Source: Stenotrophomonas aracearum (lineage in GTDB: Bacteria; Pseudomonadota; Gammaproteobacteria; Xanthomonadales; Xanthomonadaceae). From it: 64,000 nt of DNA. The notes beneath the pieces were generated by a model, which worked only from the letters and a program-made list of their open reading frames with translations, did not search any database and was not told the DNA's origin. The translations under genes and the position numbers were made by a program. The DNA lies in contig NZ_CP115543.1 in NCBI RefSeq assembly GCF_031834615.1, forward strand, positions 3,235,001 to 3,299,000, read 5' to 3'. Of the stretch, positions 38,781 through 46,500 are shown one piece after another. Within the stretch, counting starts at the first letter, position 1. Every line of letters begins with the position of its first letter.

Positions 38781-38903
38781 GTCGGGAGGGTGGCTAATAC
38801 AAGACCCCTCAACGGGGGAAATACTCCACGCCGCATGCATCCACGCGGATTTGAACCTCCCGGCTCCCTTGCCCTACCGGCAAGGGAGATTTCCCCTTGG
38901 AGG
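38781..38903 (+). promoter_or_regulatory. Structured leader of the symE-higA fusion gene
   Basis: An outer stem, 38781-38789 with 38856-38864 (core CGGGAGG/CCTCCCG), can enclose two small hairpins: CCCC/GGGG at 38805-38818 and CCGC/GCGG at 38831-38848. Next is a perfect 10-bp hairpin, CTCCCTTGCC at 38864-38873 with its complement at 38879-38888. An alternative hairpin CAAGGG (38881-38886) / CCCTTG (38894-38899) reuses its 3' arm and reaches the ribosome site GGAGG at 38899-38903. The two are mutually exclusive, as in an attenuator or riboregulator. Confidence 0.45.
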
Positions 38904-38909
38904 ACCGCC

Positions 38910-39458
38910 ATGCACATATCACGCCACACCCCCATGTTTCCCGAGCTCGGCATGCCCACGGCCGAACAACCGCGCCACTACACCGTACGTGCGCACACCT
39001 ACCCCTGGATGGACACCTTCGACGGCGGCCTCGTGCCCTGCATCGCCGCGCACGGCAGCTGGTTGTACAACGCGGGGTTCAAGCCTGGTGCAAGGGTAAC
39101 CGTACAAGCAGTTGAGGGCCGGCTTATCTTCGACCTGGTGGACCCACCCAAAGAGCCCCGCCTGCGCCGCTGCAACGCGTTCGAAAAATACATCGCGGAC
39201 CGCTACGAACCCAAGCCGGGACATGCAATTCACTACGAACACCCGGGTGTGCTTGTCCGCGAGCACATCCTCGCCCCCATGGGCGCCTCAACCCAAGACT
39301 TCGCCCATGCCATCGGCGTATCACAGGACCTGGCCGAATGCTTCCTGGCCGGCGACTACGACGTAGACATGGACCTGGCCGAGCGGCTAGCCCCCTTCGC
39401 CAGCACCTCGCAGTGGTTCTGGTGGGAGCTGCAGCAGAAGTACCTCGCCCCCCGGTAA
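38910..39458 (+). CDS. SymE-like toxin domain fused to a HigA-like antitoxin domain
   Basis: 182-residue two-domain protein. Residues about 20-85 match the SymE AbrB-fold: RHYTVRAHTYPW, then PCIAAHGSWLYNAGFKPGAR and VEGRLIFDLV, compare the family pattern P.I.L.G.WL..AGF..G. Residues about 110-182 match HigA-type HTH antitoxins: HPGVLVREHILAPMGAS, FAHAIGVSQ, ERLAPF and WFWWELQQKY. SymE and HigA normally belong to different toxin-antitoxin systems. GGAGG 6 bp before ATG 38910 is strong. It is the only plus-strand gene of the island. Whether it is a toxin, an antitoxin or a regulator is open. Confidence 0.75.
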   Translation: MHISRHTPMFPELGMPTAEQPRHYTVRAHTYPWMDTFDGGLVPCIAAHGSWLYNAGFKPGARVTVQAVEGRLIFDLVDPPKEPRLRRCNAFEKYIADRYEPKPGHAIHYEHPGVLVREHILAPMGASTQDFAHAIGVSQDLAECFLAGDYDVDMDLAERLAPFASTSQWFWWELQQKYLAPR

Positions 39459-39504
39459 CGTCGGGCTCAACCGGTCACAGCAGTCCCGCGCCGTACCCCG
39501 CGAG

Positions 39505-39527
39505 GTAGAGCCGGGCTCTGCCCGGCT
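39505..39527. repeat. SMAG-type palindrome
   Basis: GTAGAGCCGGGC/GCCCGGCT, just after the SymE-HigA gene. Confidence 0.65.
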
Positions 39528-39542
39528 GATCACCAAGGCCAG

Positions 39543-39896
39543 CTACGCTGCGTTCTTCTCCCCAAGAAACAGGCTTGCCGCCTCCCTAACCTTAGCCCAG
39601 GAGGGATGGAAGAGCTCGCTCGCATCGCTCCCCTCCCACGCCTCACTCGGAAGCGCGGTAGCTACGACGACCAGTCGCTCTATCCGACGCTGCAAAGCCT
39701 CCGAACCTCCGCTCCAGCCAAGGAGTGATACACCAATAAGAATCTCTTGCCTAAGCTCCCAAGCCGTTGCGAAGTGTCCTTTGAACTGCCGCACGGCAAG
39801 CTCAGGACCGGCAGCGAGCGTTCTTGCGGCATCTTCAAAGCAGAAAAGGCACTTTTGCAATGAATCGTCAAGGTCAATCTGATCCGCATCTTCCAC
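39543..39896 (-). CDS. Putative immunity-type protein, copy 1 of a duplicated pair
   Basis: 117 residues, soluble, mostly helical. No family recognised. It is a close paralogue of the gene at 41278-41631, the same length and with long identical stretches (AVRQFKGHFATAWELRQEIL). GTG start at 39896 with AGGAGG 5 bp upstream; the paralogue begins at the matching GTG. It lies in the rhs immunity array, so an orphan immunity role is inferred. Confidence 0.65.
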   Translation of the reverse strand: MEDADQIDLDDSLQKCLFCFEDAARTLAAGPELAVRQFKGHFATAWELRQEILIGVSLLGWSGGSEALQRRIERLVVVATALPSEAWEGSDASELFHPSWAKVREAASLFLGEKNAA

Positions 39897-39971
39897 AGCA
39901 TCCTCCTAACCCGCCTTTCCCTGGAGAAACCATCACCAGACAAGGTAACCGGCATAGCGTCGATGCCCGTG

Positions 39972-39994
39972 GTACAGCCGGGCCCTGCCCGGCT
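39972..39994. repeat. SMAG-type palindrome, GTAC variant
   Basis: GTACAGCCGGGC/GCCCGGCT; the head is GTAC instead of GTAG. It occupies the position equivalent to the element at 41707-41729 in the duplicated segment. Confidence 0.5.
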
Positions 39995-39998
39995 GCCA

Positions 39999-40112
39999 CT
40001 AAAGCCCGAACTGCAAAGGGCGCCGACAAAGAAAGCGAGCACCCTTCACCTTCCCCTCAGATACGCCTGCTGCTTCCTTGAAACGATGCATCTGTGATGC
40101 GACGTTCTTCAT
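39999..40112 (-). pseudogene. 5' remnant of the gene at 42514-42969
   Basis: The 37-codon frame begins MKNVASQMHRFKEA, matching MRNVTPEMHRFKEA of the intact 151-aa gene at 42514-42969. It then departs into sequence equivalent to the intergenic DNA upstream of the 41278-41631 gene. This is what remains if a copy of the 41.3-43.0 kb segment lost its middle. Confidence 0.6.
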
Positions 40113-40184
40113 GGCAGCCCCAATGCGCAACGTATGGCATTAATCGCCGAGGGCAAACGTGGCAGCAGCGTCACCACAGAACGT

Positions 40185-40412
40185 CTATCCACGACTTATG
40201 AAAACAAGGTCTTGATCGGAAGCAGGAAAATGAACTAGACCCGCTTCAGGCGAGGCCACCAATGCCCCCGTCAGGAGATATGACCAGTCTTCGACCAGGT
40301 AACCCTGTGAGTACTCCCCGGTATCGATTACCGCAACGACACTCCCTGCCATTCCTCCCCCAAGACTGACATGATCTCCGAGTAAGACTTCTTGGCCGTC
40401 GTGATACTTCAT
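40185..40412 (-). CDS. Small putative immunity protein, copy 1
   Basis: 75 residues, beginning MKYHDGQEVLLGDHVSLGGG, with GYLVEDWSYLLTGALV and EAGLVHFPASDQDL; beta-rich by eye. Nearly identical to 47208-47435 and distantly like 48038-48328. GAGGAG 5 bp before the ATG. A short frame 40109-40192 overlaps its stop; in the second copy that frame is the fused beginning of rhs1. Found only around rhs tips here, so an immunity role is inferred. Confidence 0.7.
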   Translation of the reverse strand: MKYHDGQEVLLGDHVSLGGGMAGSVVAVIDTGEYSQGYLVEDWSYLLTGALVASPEAGLVHFPASDQDLVFISRG

Positions 40413-40421
40413 ACAAACTCC

Positions 40422-40511
40422 TCAAATGGCAAGGTGACTGATCGGAATCACTCCGCAGGTGGCGAAAAGCCATAAGTGCCATCTGAGGCACCAGCTGGCT
40501 GCCATGAGCAC
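40422..40511 (-). CDS. 29-residue hydrophobic peptide ORF, copy 1
   Basis: GTG-initiated frame ending in WHLWLFATCGVIPISHLAI, one membrane-spanning length. The second copy at 47445-47534 has the same length and a closely related sequence, and both stop about 10 bp before the MKY(H/Q)DGQ gene. Ribosome site is poor. It may be a small membrane peptide or the tail of a lost gene. Confidence 0.35.
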   Translation of the reverse strand: MLMAASWCLRWHLWLFATCGVIPISHLAI

Positions 40512-40595
40512 CGACGACTGCTTCGCTCCTGATGCGAATGGCGCTCGGAAGGCGCCGGCAGTAGCGAGACTGACCTGGCGGAAGACCACAGCGCG

Positions 40596-40618
40596 ATAGA
40601 GCCGGGCTCCACCCGGCT
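40596..40618. repeat. Degenerate SMAG-type palindrome
   Basis: ATAG head followed by AGCCGGGC/ACCCGGCT; one stem mismatch. Confidence 0.45.
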
Positions 40619-40669
40619 CCCCTACCGCAGCCTGCGTACCACCACAGAGCCCGCCAGCCATGTACCCAT

Positions 40670-40849
40670 CTAACGGGTCATGAACTTGCCGCAAACAATC
40701 AACGCTATCAACCACGCAACGACGGGGTAGACTCCGCTCCAGACTTCATCCGCTGCATCGAGACCTGCGACTGCCAGCACAACAAGGAAGGCAATCAAGA
40801 GAGCAGCAAATGCCATGGCGCTCGCCGCAAACACCACGACCGAGAACAC
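40670..40849 (-). CDS. Small membrane protein, 59 aa
   Basis: GTG frame starting MFSVVVFAASAMAFAALL, with two hydrophobic segments (LLIAFLVVLAVAG and VVAWLIALIVCG) separated by a short acidic loop (LDAADEVWSG), ending KFMTR. It is 45 bp downstream of the membrane-protein gene 40895-41224 in the same direction. Ribosome site is weak and an internal ATG 11 codons in is an alternative. It resembles a small membrane immunity protein. Confidence 0.5.
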   Translation of the reverse strand: MFSVVVFAASAMAFAALLIAFLVVLAVAGLDAADEVWSGVYPVVAWLIALIVCGKFMTR

Positions 40850-40894
40850 CTAGTTTCGCCACGTGGCTCCGGACACGCTCCACATCCCCCCCTT

Positions 40895-41224
40895 TCAATC
40901 AGCGCCGAGAAAATGCTGAATCAAAGGCACAAATCCGATCGCAAGCAACAGCAGGATGAAAACTGCGAGCGAAGCCACGTGAACGAAAGAAACCACCGTG
41001 ATCAGCTTCGAAGCACCTCGCTCTTTCATCACGGCAATGCACCCATGGAAGCCATCCCGCGACACTGTCAAATCGCGCGTCGGCATGACGGGAAGTGAAG
41101 CCAGCAACGCCTCCCCCGCCGTGCGGTCTAACTCTCGCTTCGCCAGGAGAACCACCCATGATCTACTGACCATGTGGACCAGCATGGCGTAGAAAAGTCC
41201 GGGTACGAGTTCGTCCATGGCCAT
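40895..41224 (-). CDS. Putative membrane protein, 109 aa
   Basis: No family recognised. It starts MAMDELVPGLFYAMLVHMV with an amphipathic or membrane-associated helix and ends with a strong membrane helix (LAVFILLLLAIGFVPLIQHF). The middle is soluble. It lies in the immunity array between the duplicated 117-aa genes. An immunity role is inferred from position only. Confidence 0.5.
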   Translation of the reverse strand: MAMDELVPGLFYAMLVHMVSRSWVVLLAKRELDRTAGEALLASLPVMPTRDLTVSRDGFHGCIAVMKERGASKLITVVSFVHVASLAVFILLLLAIGFVPLIQHFLGAD

Positions 41225-41277
41225 CAGTATTCTTTGAAGGTTTTCTCAGTTGAAGCTAGAGGTTCTTAGCAGGCCAG

Positions 41278-41631
41278 CTACTCTGCACCCTTTTCAGCAA
41301 GAAACACGCTTGCCGCCCCTCTGACATCAGCCCAAGCAGGATGAAAGAGCTCGTTCGCGTCGCTGCCCTCCCATGCCTCAATTGGAAGGTTGGTAGCTAG
41401 GGCAACTAGTAGTTCTATCCGATACTGCAAAGCCTCCGAAACGCCACTCCAGCCCAGGAGCGACGCACCAATCAGAATCTCTTGCCTAAGCTCCCAGGCC
41501 GTTGCGAAGTGACCCTTGAACTGCCGCACGGCATGTTCAGGACCCGCAGCGAGGGTTCTTGCAGCATCTTCAAAATAGAAGAGGCAATTTTGCAGTGAAT
41601 CGTCAAGGTCAATCTGATCAGCATCTTCCAC
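41278..41631 (-). CDS. Putative immunity-type protein, copy 2 of the duplicated pair
   Basis: 117 residues, paralogue of 39543-39896. The GTG start at 41631 has AAGGAGG 5 bp upstream and matches the start of copy 1; a longer start at 41649 would only add six residues. The substitutions between copies are scattered, so both are probably still protein-coding. Confidence 0.65.
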   Translation of the reverse strand: MEDADQIDLDDSLQNCLFYFEDAARTLAAGPEHAVRQFKGHFATAWELRQEILIGASLLGWSGVSEALQYRIELLVALATNLPIEAWEGSDANELFHPAWADVRGAASVFLAEKGAE

Positions 41632-41706
41632 TGCACCCTCCTTGCCCACCTTTCCCTGGAGAAGCCATTACCAGACAACGCAGCCGGCATAGCGTCGATG
41701 GCCTTG

Positions 41707-41729
41707 GTAGAGCCGGGCCCTGCCTGGCT
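41707..41729. repeat. SMAG-type palindrome
   Basis: GTAGAGCCGGGC/GCCTGGCT with one mismatch; the counterpart of 39972-39994 in the duplicated segment. Confidence 0.55.
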
Positions 41730-41786
41730 ACCACTGTATCCCGGACTGCAAAGGTTGCCGACAAAGAGGGAGAGAGAGAGCATCCT

Positions 41787-42512
41787 TTACCCTGCCCTCC
41801 TCAGCACCACCTGATCAGCAACCACCTCAACGAACCCTTCCGAACAATACATCCAGACGGTCCGGCTCCTCACGCTCATGCGCAGGGACCGAAGGCTTCC
41901 AAACCTGGCCGGCGCCTTCATGGCCGCAACGTCCAGCTTAAGACTGCAAGACTTCACGCCGGTGAACGATAGAACCGCAGGCACAAGCTCAGACGAAGGA
42001 TCAGCAACGCGCATCAGAACATGAGCAGTGATCGCGCCGAGCGTTGGCGACACGCTGAGATGTTCCAGAAAACCAAAATCGAAGTCAACGGCATACAACG
42101 CCTGATATCCGGAAATCACAACGTGCGCCCCTTCACCGGGAGCCTCGTGCTCCAACGGAGCCGAATCACCGAGCGTCAGGGCAGCGGCACCCGCCTCCAG
42201 CATCCCTCCTGTCAAGTAGACACGAAAGATGCCGTTCTCATGATAGCGACCATCCTGCACGTTGCCTGGCCAGTCGTTGTCCAGCATCTCCGCCAAATTG
42301 AACGAAGCGAAGAACGAGTGCAGACCTTGGCAGGTGATCACCACCCGCTCGCCCTCTGCCATCTGGCCGCCAGATCCCTCAACCTCAACCGTGCACATCA
42401 GCCGATCAAGCGCAAGTTCCACAGACGTCAGCGCCGTGTCATGGAGCGCTACATCCTTCAGCGGATTCCCAGCTTTCGCGTCAACAACGTAGTCGGGACG
42501 ACTAGGGCGCAT
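41787..42512 (-). CDS. Hypothetical protein, putative immunity, 241 aa
   Basis: No family recognised. Soluble, beta-rich, no signal peptide. ATG 42512 (MRPSRPDYVVD) lies 1 bp after the stop of the upstream 151-aa gene, so the two are coupled; a GTG at 42536 in the same frame has no ribosome site. Contains HVVISGYQALYAVDFDFGF. Together with its upstream partner it forms a two-gene cassette in the array. Confidence 0.6.
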   Translation of the reverse strand: MRPSRPDYVVDAKAGNPLKDVALHDTALTSVELALDRLMCTVEVEGSGGQMAEGERVVITCQGLHSFFASFNLAEMLDNDWPGNVQDGRYHENGIFRVYLTGGMLEAGAAALTLGDSAPLEHEAPGEGAHVVISGYQALYAVDFDFGFLEHLSVSPTLGAITAHVLMRVADPSSELVPAVLSFTGVKSCSLKLDVAAMKAPARFGSLRSLRMSVRSRTVWMYCSEGFVEVVADQVVLRRAG

Positions 42513-42513
42513 A

Positions 42514-42969
42514 TCACTCAGTCCACCAAAAATCACAATTGACGTTGTCTATAAGCACCCGACGTCCGGTACGTTGATCCAGGGCACGGACAATGCCGTA
42601 GTCAATGTAGCCGTAGTGGCTCCAATCGAAGAATTCAATGAACTCGATCTGATCCAGTTCTTCGACAGGAACAAGCTTGGGACTGTCCCAATAGGAATTT
42701 CCGTCCGCCGCGGTGGTTCCGAACTTTATCGGGACCTCGGTGGATGGAAGCCTTGGTCTAACCCTCAACCCTGCAACGGGCCCCTCTCCGTAGGTATCTG
42801 CGGCATCGCTTCCGTCGAGCACAATGCTCCGAAGCAGCTCTCGCTCGATGCGGAGAAACGACTCCTCCACAGCGACATCCAGGACATACTCGCCCGGCAT
42901 CAGGTACAGGTTCCAGATATGCCTGCTTGCCTCTTTGAATCGGTGCATCTCGGGCGTTACGTTACGCAT
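42514..42969 (-). CDS. Hypothetical protein, putative immunity, 151 aa
   Basis: No family recognised. Soluble, acidic, with EELDQIEFIEFFDWSHYGYI. The 5' end is duplicated as the remnant at 39999-40112. AAGGGAG about 7 bp before the ATG is a good ribosome site. It is the first gene of a coupled pair. The gap upstream (42970-43228) shows no convincing gene, only a 35-codon frame at 43004-43111 without a ribosome site. Confidence 0.6.
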   Translation of the reverse strand: MRNVTPEMHRFKEASRHIWNLYLMPGEYVLDVAVEESFLRIERELLRSIVLDGSDAADTYGEGPVAGLRVRPRLPSTEVPIKFGTTAADGNSYWDSPKLVPVEELDQIEFIEFFDWSHYGYIDYGIVRALDQRTGRRVLIDNVNCDFWWTE

Positions 42970-43228
42970 ACCTGCTCCCTTGCACTGTGCACTCGATTAC
43001 AGCTCATTCGCTCTGTGCTTGAGCCGGAGCCGCCGAATAATCCTGCTCGTTGACAACTCGCGCAACAGCAAGCAGCTTCGGGAATTTTGCGAAGATCAGT
43101 CCTGCGGACATTGGCAATTATTGAAGTTTGACCGATAGCTCATCGCTGCTCCAAATGCATCCTACCAGCGGGGCACTTAAACGTTCTTGTTGTAACGTAC
43201 TCAGTTCAACCCTACCCATCAATCGAAT

Positions 43229-43537
43229 CTAGCAGGATCGGCCTTTACCGAACGTCGCAATACCGATAGTGAGCGCGACAATCGAGATTGCGGTGAAAAC
43301 TGCAGCCGAGGCAACGTACAGCGTGCCCGACCCATCCGCACTACTCAAGACCCATACTTGACTTAGCCGATCAAGTAGCGCGACAACGAACCCAAGGCAC
43401 GCGATAACCCCGGCGACTCCAGAATATCGAGCAGCGGCATGAAGCCTCGTCCTCCCCTTGGAGCCCACACGTATAACCCACACGTTTGTTGCCAATAGAA
43501 ATGGCACCAAGAAGAGTAGTGCAACTTGCCAAGTCAT
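43229..43537 (-). CDS. Putative membrane immunity protein for the Rhs1 tip
   Basis: 102 residues with three hydrophobic segments: WQVALLFLVPFLLATNVWVI, VAGVIACLGFVVALL and VASAAVFTAISIVALTIGI. Start ATG 43537 is 39 bp after the rhs1 stop, with GGAG upstream. Being the first gene after a hypervariable rhs tip is the standard place of the cognate immunity gene. That it is a membrane protein hints that the Rhs1 toxin acts at or in the inner membrane; this is inference. Confidence 0.6.
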   Translation of the reverse strand: MTWQVALLFLVPFLLATNVWVIRVGSKGRTRLHAAARYSGVAGVIACLGFVVALLDRLSQVWVLSSADGSGTLYVASAAVFTAISIVALTIGIATFGKGRSC

Positions 43538-43576
43538 TGCCGGGATCTCCTAGCTAAATTTCCACCTGTGTGAGCG

Positions 43577-46500
43577 CTACTTGCAGCTCGGCTCCGGACA
43601 CCAGTCATACCCGAAGCCCCCTCTGCCGAAGTACTTGTCATAGGTCTTCCCGCCAAACACCTCGCCTGCCCCGTGACGCTTGAAGACCTGCTCGTGAAAC
43701 CTGCCTATGTCACTCCAACGGTCAAGCCTTCTTGGGCTGTCTGGAGTGGCACCGAGTGCTCGCAGGGCGTCTGCGTGAGATCTTGCCAAGTCTATTCGAA
43801 CTCTCTCCATTCTTCGCTGCATCTCCGCATTGGCAGCATCGCAATCTGGCTCTCGAATTCCGTCAAGTATTGAGCTGCCGAGTCTGGTATTGGTGATCGC
43901 AGACAGCAAGCCTTGATTGAGTGCCACTTCACGGGCCCGACATGCATACAGATCACCTCCAGTACACGCGGCCTGATAGTAAAGCCCATAGTTGCCCGCA
44001 TCTGCGCATGCCTGTTCAGCGGGCGTGACCCAGCAACCTCGTTGATCGCACGCAAGCCCCTTACGGTCCGAAAGACTAAGCGGACTTCCCAGCACATAGG
44101 AGTATGTTGATGAGCCTGCAGCAAGTCCAACCGGGTCACTCTGAGCGTACCGGCCGATCTCAGGTTCATAGTCACGGAAATAGTTGTAGTTCAATCCCAA
44201 CAGCGGGTCGAATTGCTGACCGGGAAAGCGAAGGTCTAGCCTCTGGATTACGCCGTCTTGATCCACGTCCTCTGATGGTTGCCCGGAGCCGAATGCCTCC
44301 CCGACTAAACTCCAACTCCACACCGATCTATCCCGATGCGGATGGATGATTGCGCGTGGCGAGCCCAAGTGATCGACCTCAATATAGAGAATGTGCCCCG
44401 CCTGGATCAGGCCCACTGGCCGGGATCCCAGCCAAACCACTTGCTGGGAGGGACTATTAGCAGCGTCGTACGACCCCAGCCACTCACCTCCCTCGCCATA
44501 CAGAGATAGTCTTGCTTGATCTCCCGCTTTCCGCATGACTCGCTGACCAGCGCCATTGTGTCGGTAGCTTGTCTGCTGTGAGCCAGATTGAGTCGCAATA
44601 CTGAGTCGACCAGCAAGGTCGTAGGAGTATCGCCACTCGCTTCCGATAGTCAGTGTGTTGCCCGCTGCATCGTAACTTCGCTCCGCAGAATCCACCGACA
44701 TCAGCCGATGGCTATCGGCCGCGTATGTATAGGCCAGGACACCATCCGAATTGCCAAAGCTCAGCCGATTCCCGGTAGCGTCATAGCTGTACTCCTCAAT
44801 CGCCACCCCAGTCTGCGCGTCCTTGAAAGCAGTCAAGCGCCCCAGTGCGTCATAGTCCAGCGTCGCACCCTGCCCTTGCTGACCCACATCGGTCAGCGAG
44901 GTGATGTTGCCCACCGGATCGAACCCAAACGCGACATTCAGCCCATCGCGCGCGTCGCTGATGGCGACCGGGCGGTAGTCCTGGTCGTAGCTGCGATCCA
45001 GCCGGCGACCATTGCCGAAAGTCCAGGTCGTCACCGGGCCGAAAGGCAGCGTCTTCAGGCCCTGCAGCAGTATTTCGCGGCTACCACCGGCCGGGGTGAC
45101 CCCCATGCTGATAACCTGGCCAAGCGCATCGTAGCCATAGTCGACCAGACTGCCGTCCGGGTAGGTCATGGACTGCAGTCGGCCAGAGGCCTCGTAGGCA
45201 TAACGCAGCGTCAACGCCTGCCCGTCCGTTACCTGCACCCGGCGGACCAGATCGCCCATGAGGTTGTAGCAGTAGTCCGTGCGACCGCTGGGGTCGATCA
45301 TGCTGGAAAGGCGCCCTGCCCCGGCACGTTCGCCAGCCGGGCACTGGCCCGACGGCTGGTCGTAGACGTACTGGATGTCTGCTGCCGGATCGGCGAAGCG
45401 AACGGCGGTGGTGCGCCCCACGGCGTCGTACTCGTACTGCGCGGTTACACCCCGTGCGTCGGTGCGGGTCAGCGTGTTGCCGAGGCGGTCGTAGGTGAAC
45501 TGGGTGATTCCGCTGTCCGGGCTGGTCTGGATAACGACCTGGCCGAAGCCATCGTAGGCATAGGTCGTTGCCAACCCCTTGGGATCGACTATCCGCTCGA
45601 CCTGCCCATTGCCGGCGTACTCGTAGCGCACCTCGGCGTTGATGCCGCCCAGATCGTCAATCTGCTGGAGGGGCCGCCCCACCCCGTCGTAGGTAGTCTT
45701 GGACACCGTACCTGCCGGGTTCTCCGTTTCCAGCAGGTTGCCCACGGCGTCGTAGCGCATCTGGGTCGCTTGACCATCTGCCCCGGTCACGCGGGTCATG
45801 CGGCTTGCGGTGTCGAACAGGCGGTTTAGCGAGCGCCGCAGTACGCCCGCGCTGTCGCGCACTTCCTCGCGCAGCCGGTTGCCTGCGCCGTCCAGCACGT
45901 AGTTGATGCGGTTGCCGGTTGCGTCTTCCACGCTAGTGAGGCGGTCGGCGGTGTCGTAGTGAATCCGGGTCCAGACGCCGTCGGGGCCTGTGGTGCGGGT
46001 CAGCTTGCCGGTGGAGTTGTACTCATTGAGCGTGATGCGGTCGTTGGCTGGCACGTCGCCTTTGAGCGTCTCTGCCAGGATGCGCCCGCTAGTGTCGAAC
46101 AGGCGCTCCACCACGGTCCCGTCGATCCCCTTGATCTGCACAGGGTTGCCGAGGGCGTCGTACTCCAGGTACTCGGTGCGGCGGCCGAGTGCATCCACTT
46201 CGGACTTTAGGTCGCCTTTGCGGTACTGGCAACTTCCGCCTGCGTCGCAACCGGCGTCATTGGCGGCGTAGTACTCGAATTGGGTTGGAGCGCCGATAGG
46301 GTTGATGGTGGAGAGCTGAAGGCCCGGCAGCGGGCACTGGGAGGGCTTGCCGGCTGCGTCGGCGTCTGAGCAGTAGGTGTTCTGGGTTTGCCGTACGTTG
46401 GATGGAGCTAGCGCAAGCGAGCCGCAGACGTAGTCGGTGCTCTCGCTGACGTCGTACTGGCAGGAGAATCGGAGACGACCTTGGGGGTCGTAGACTTTGC

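Noticed and set aside
38840..38864. tRNA-like T-arm on the minus strand in the symE leader
   Set aside because: GGTTCAAATCC looks like a T-loop, but the flanking stem has two mismatches and no acceptor, D or anticodon arms can be built around it.
40422..40715. 97-codon minus-strand ORF extending the 29-aa peptide upstream
   Set aside because: The upstream part crosses a SMAG-like element and is interrupted by a stop in the duplicated copy; only the last 29 codons are conserved.
42574..43053. 159-codon plus-strand ORF opposite the 151-aa gene
   Set aside because: Antisense shadow; the minus-strand gene has a good ribosome site, a coupled downstream partner and a duplicated 5' end in the same frame.
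43004..43111. 35-codon minus-strand ORF in the gap 42970-43228
   Set aside because: Hydrophobic start but no ribosome site and no second copy; not enough support to call a gene.
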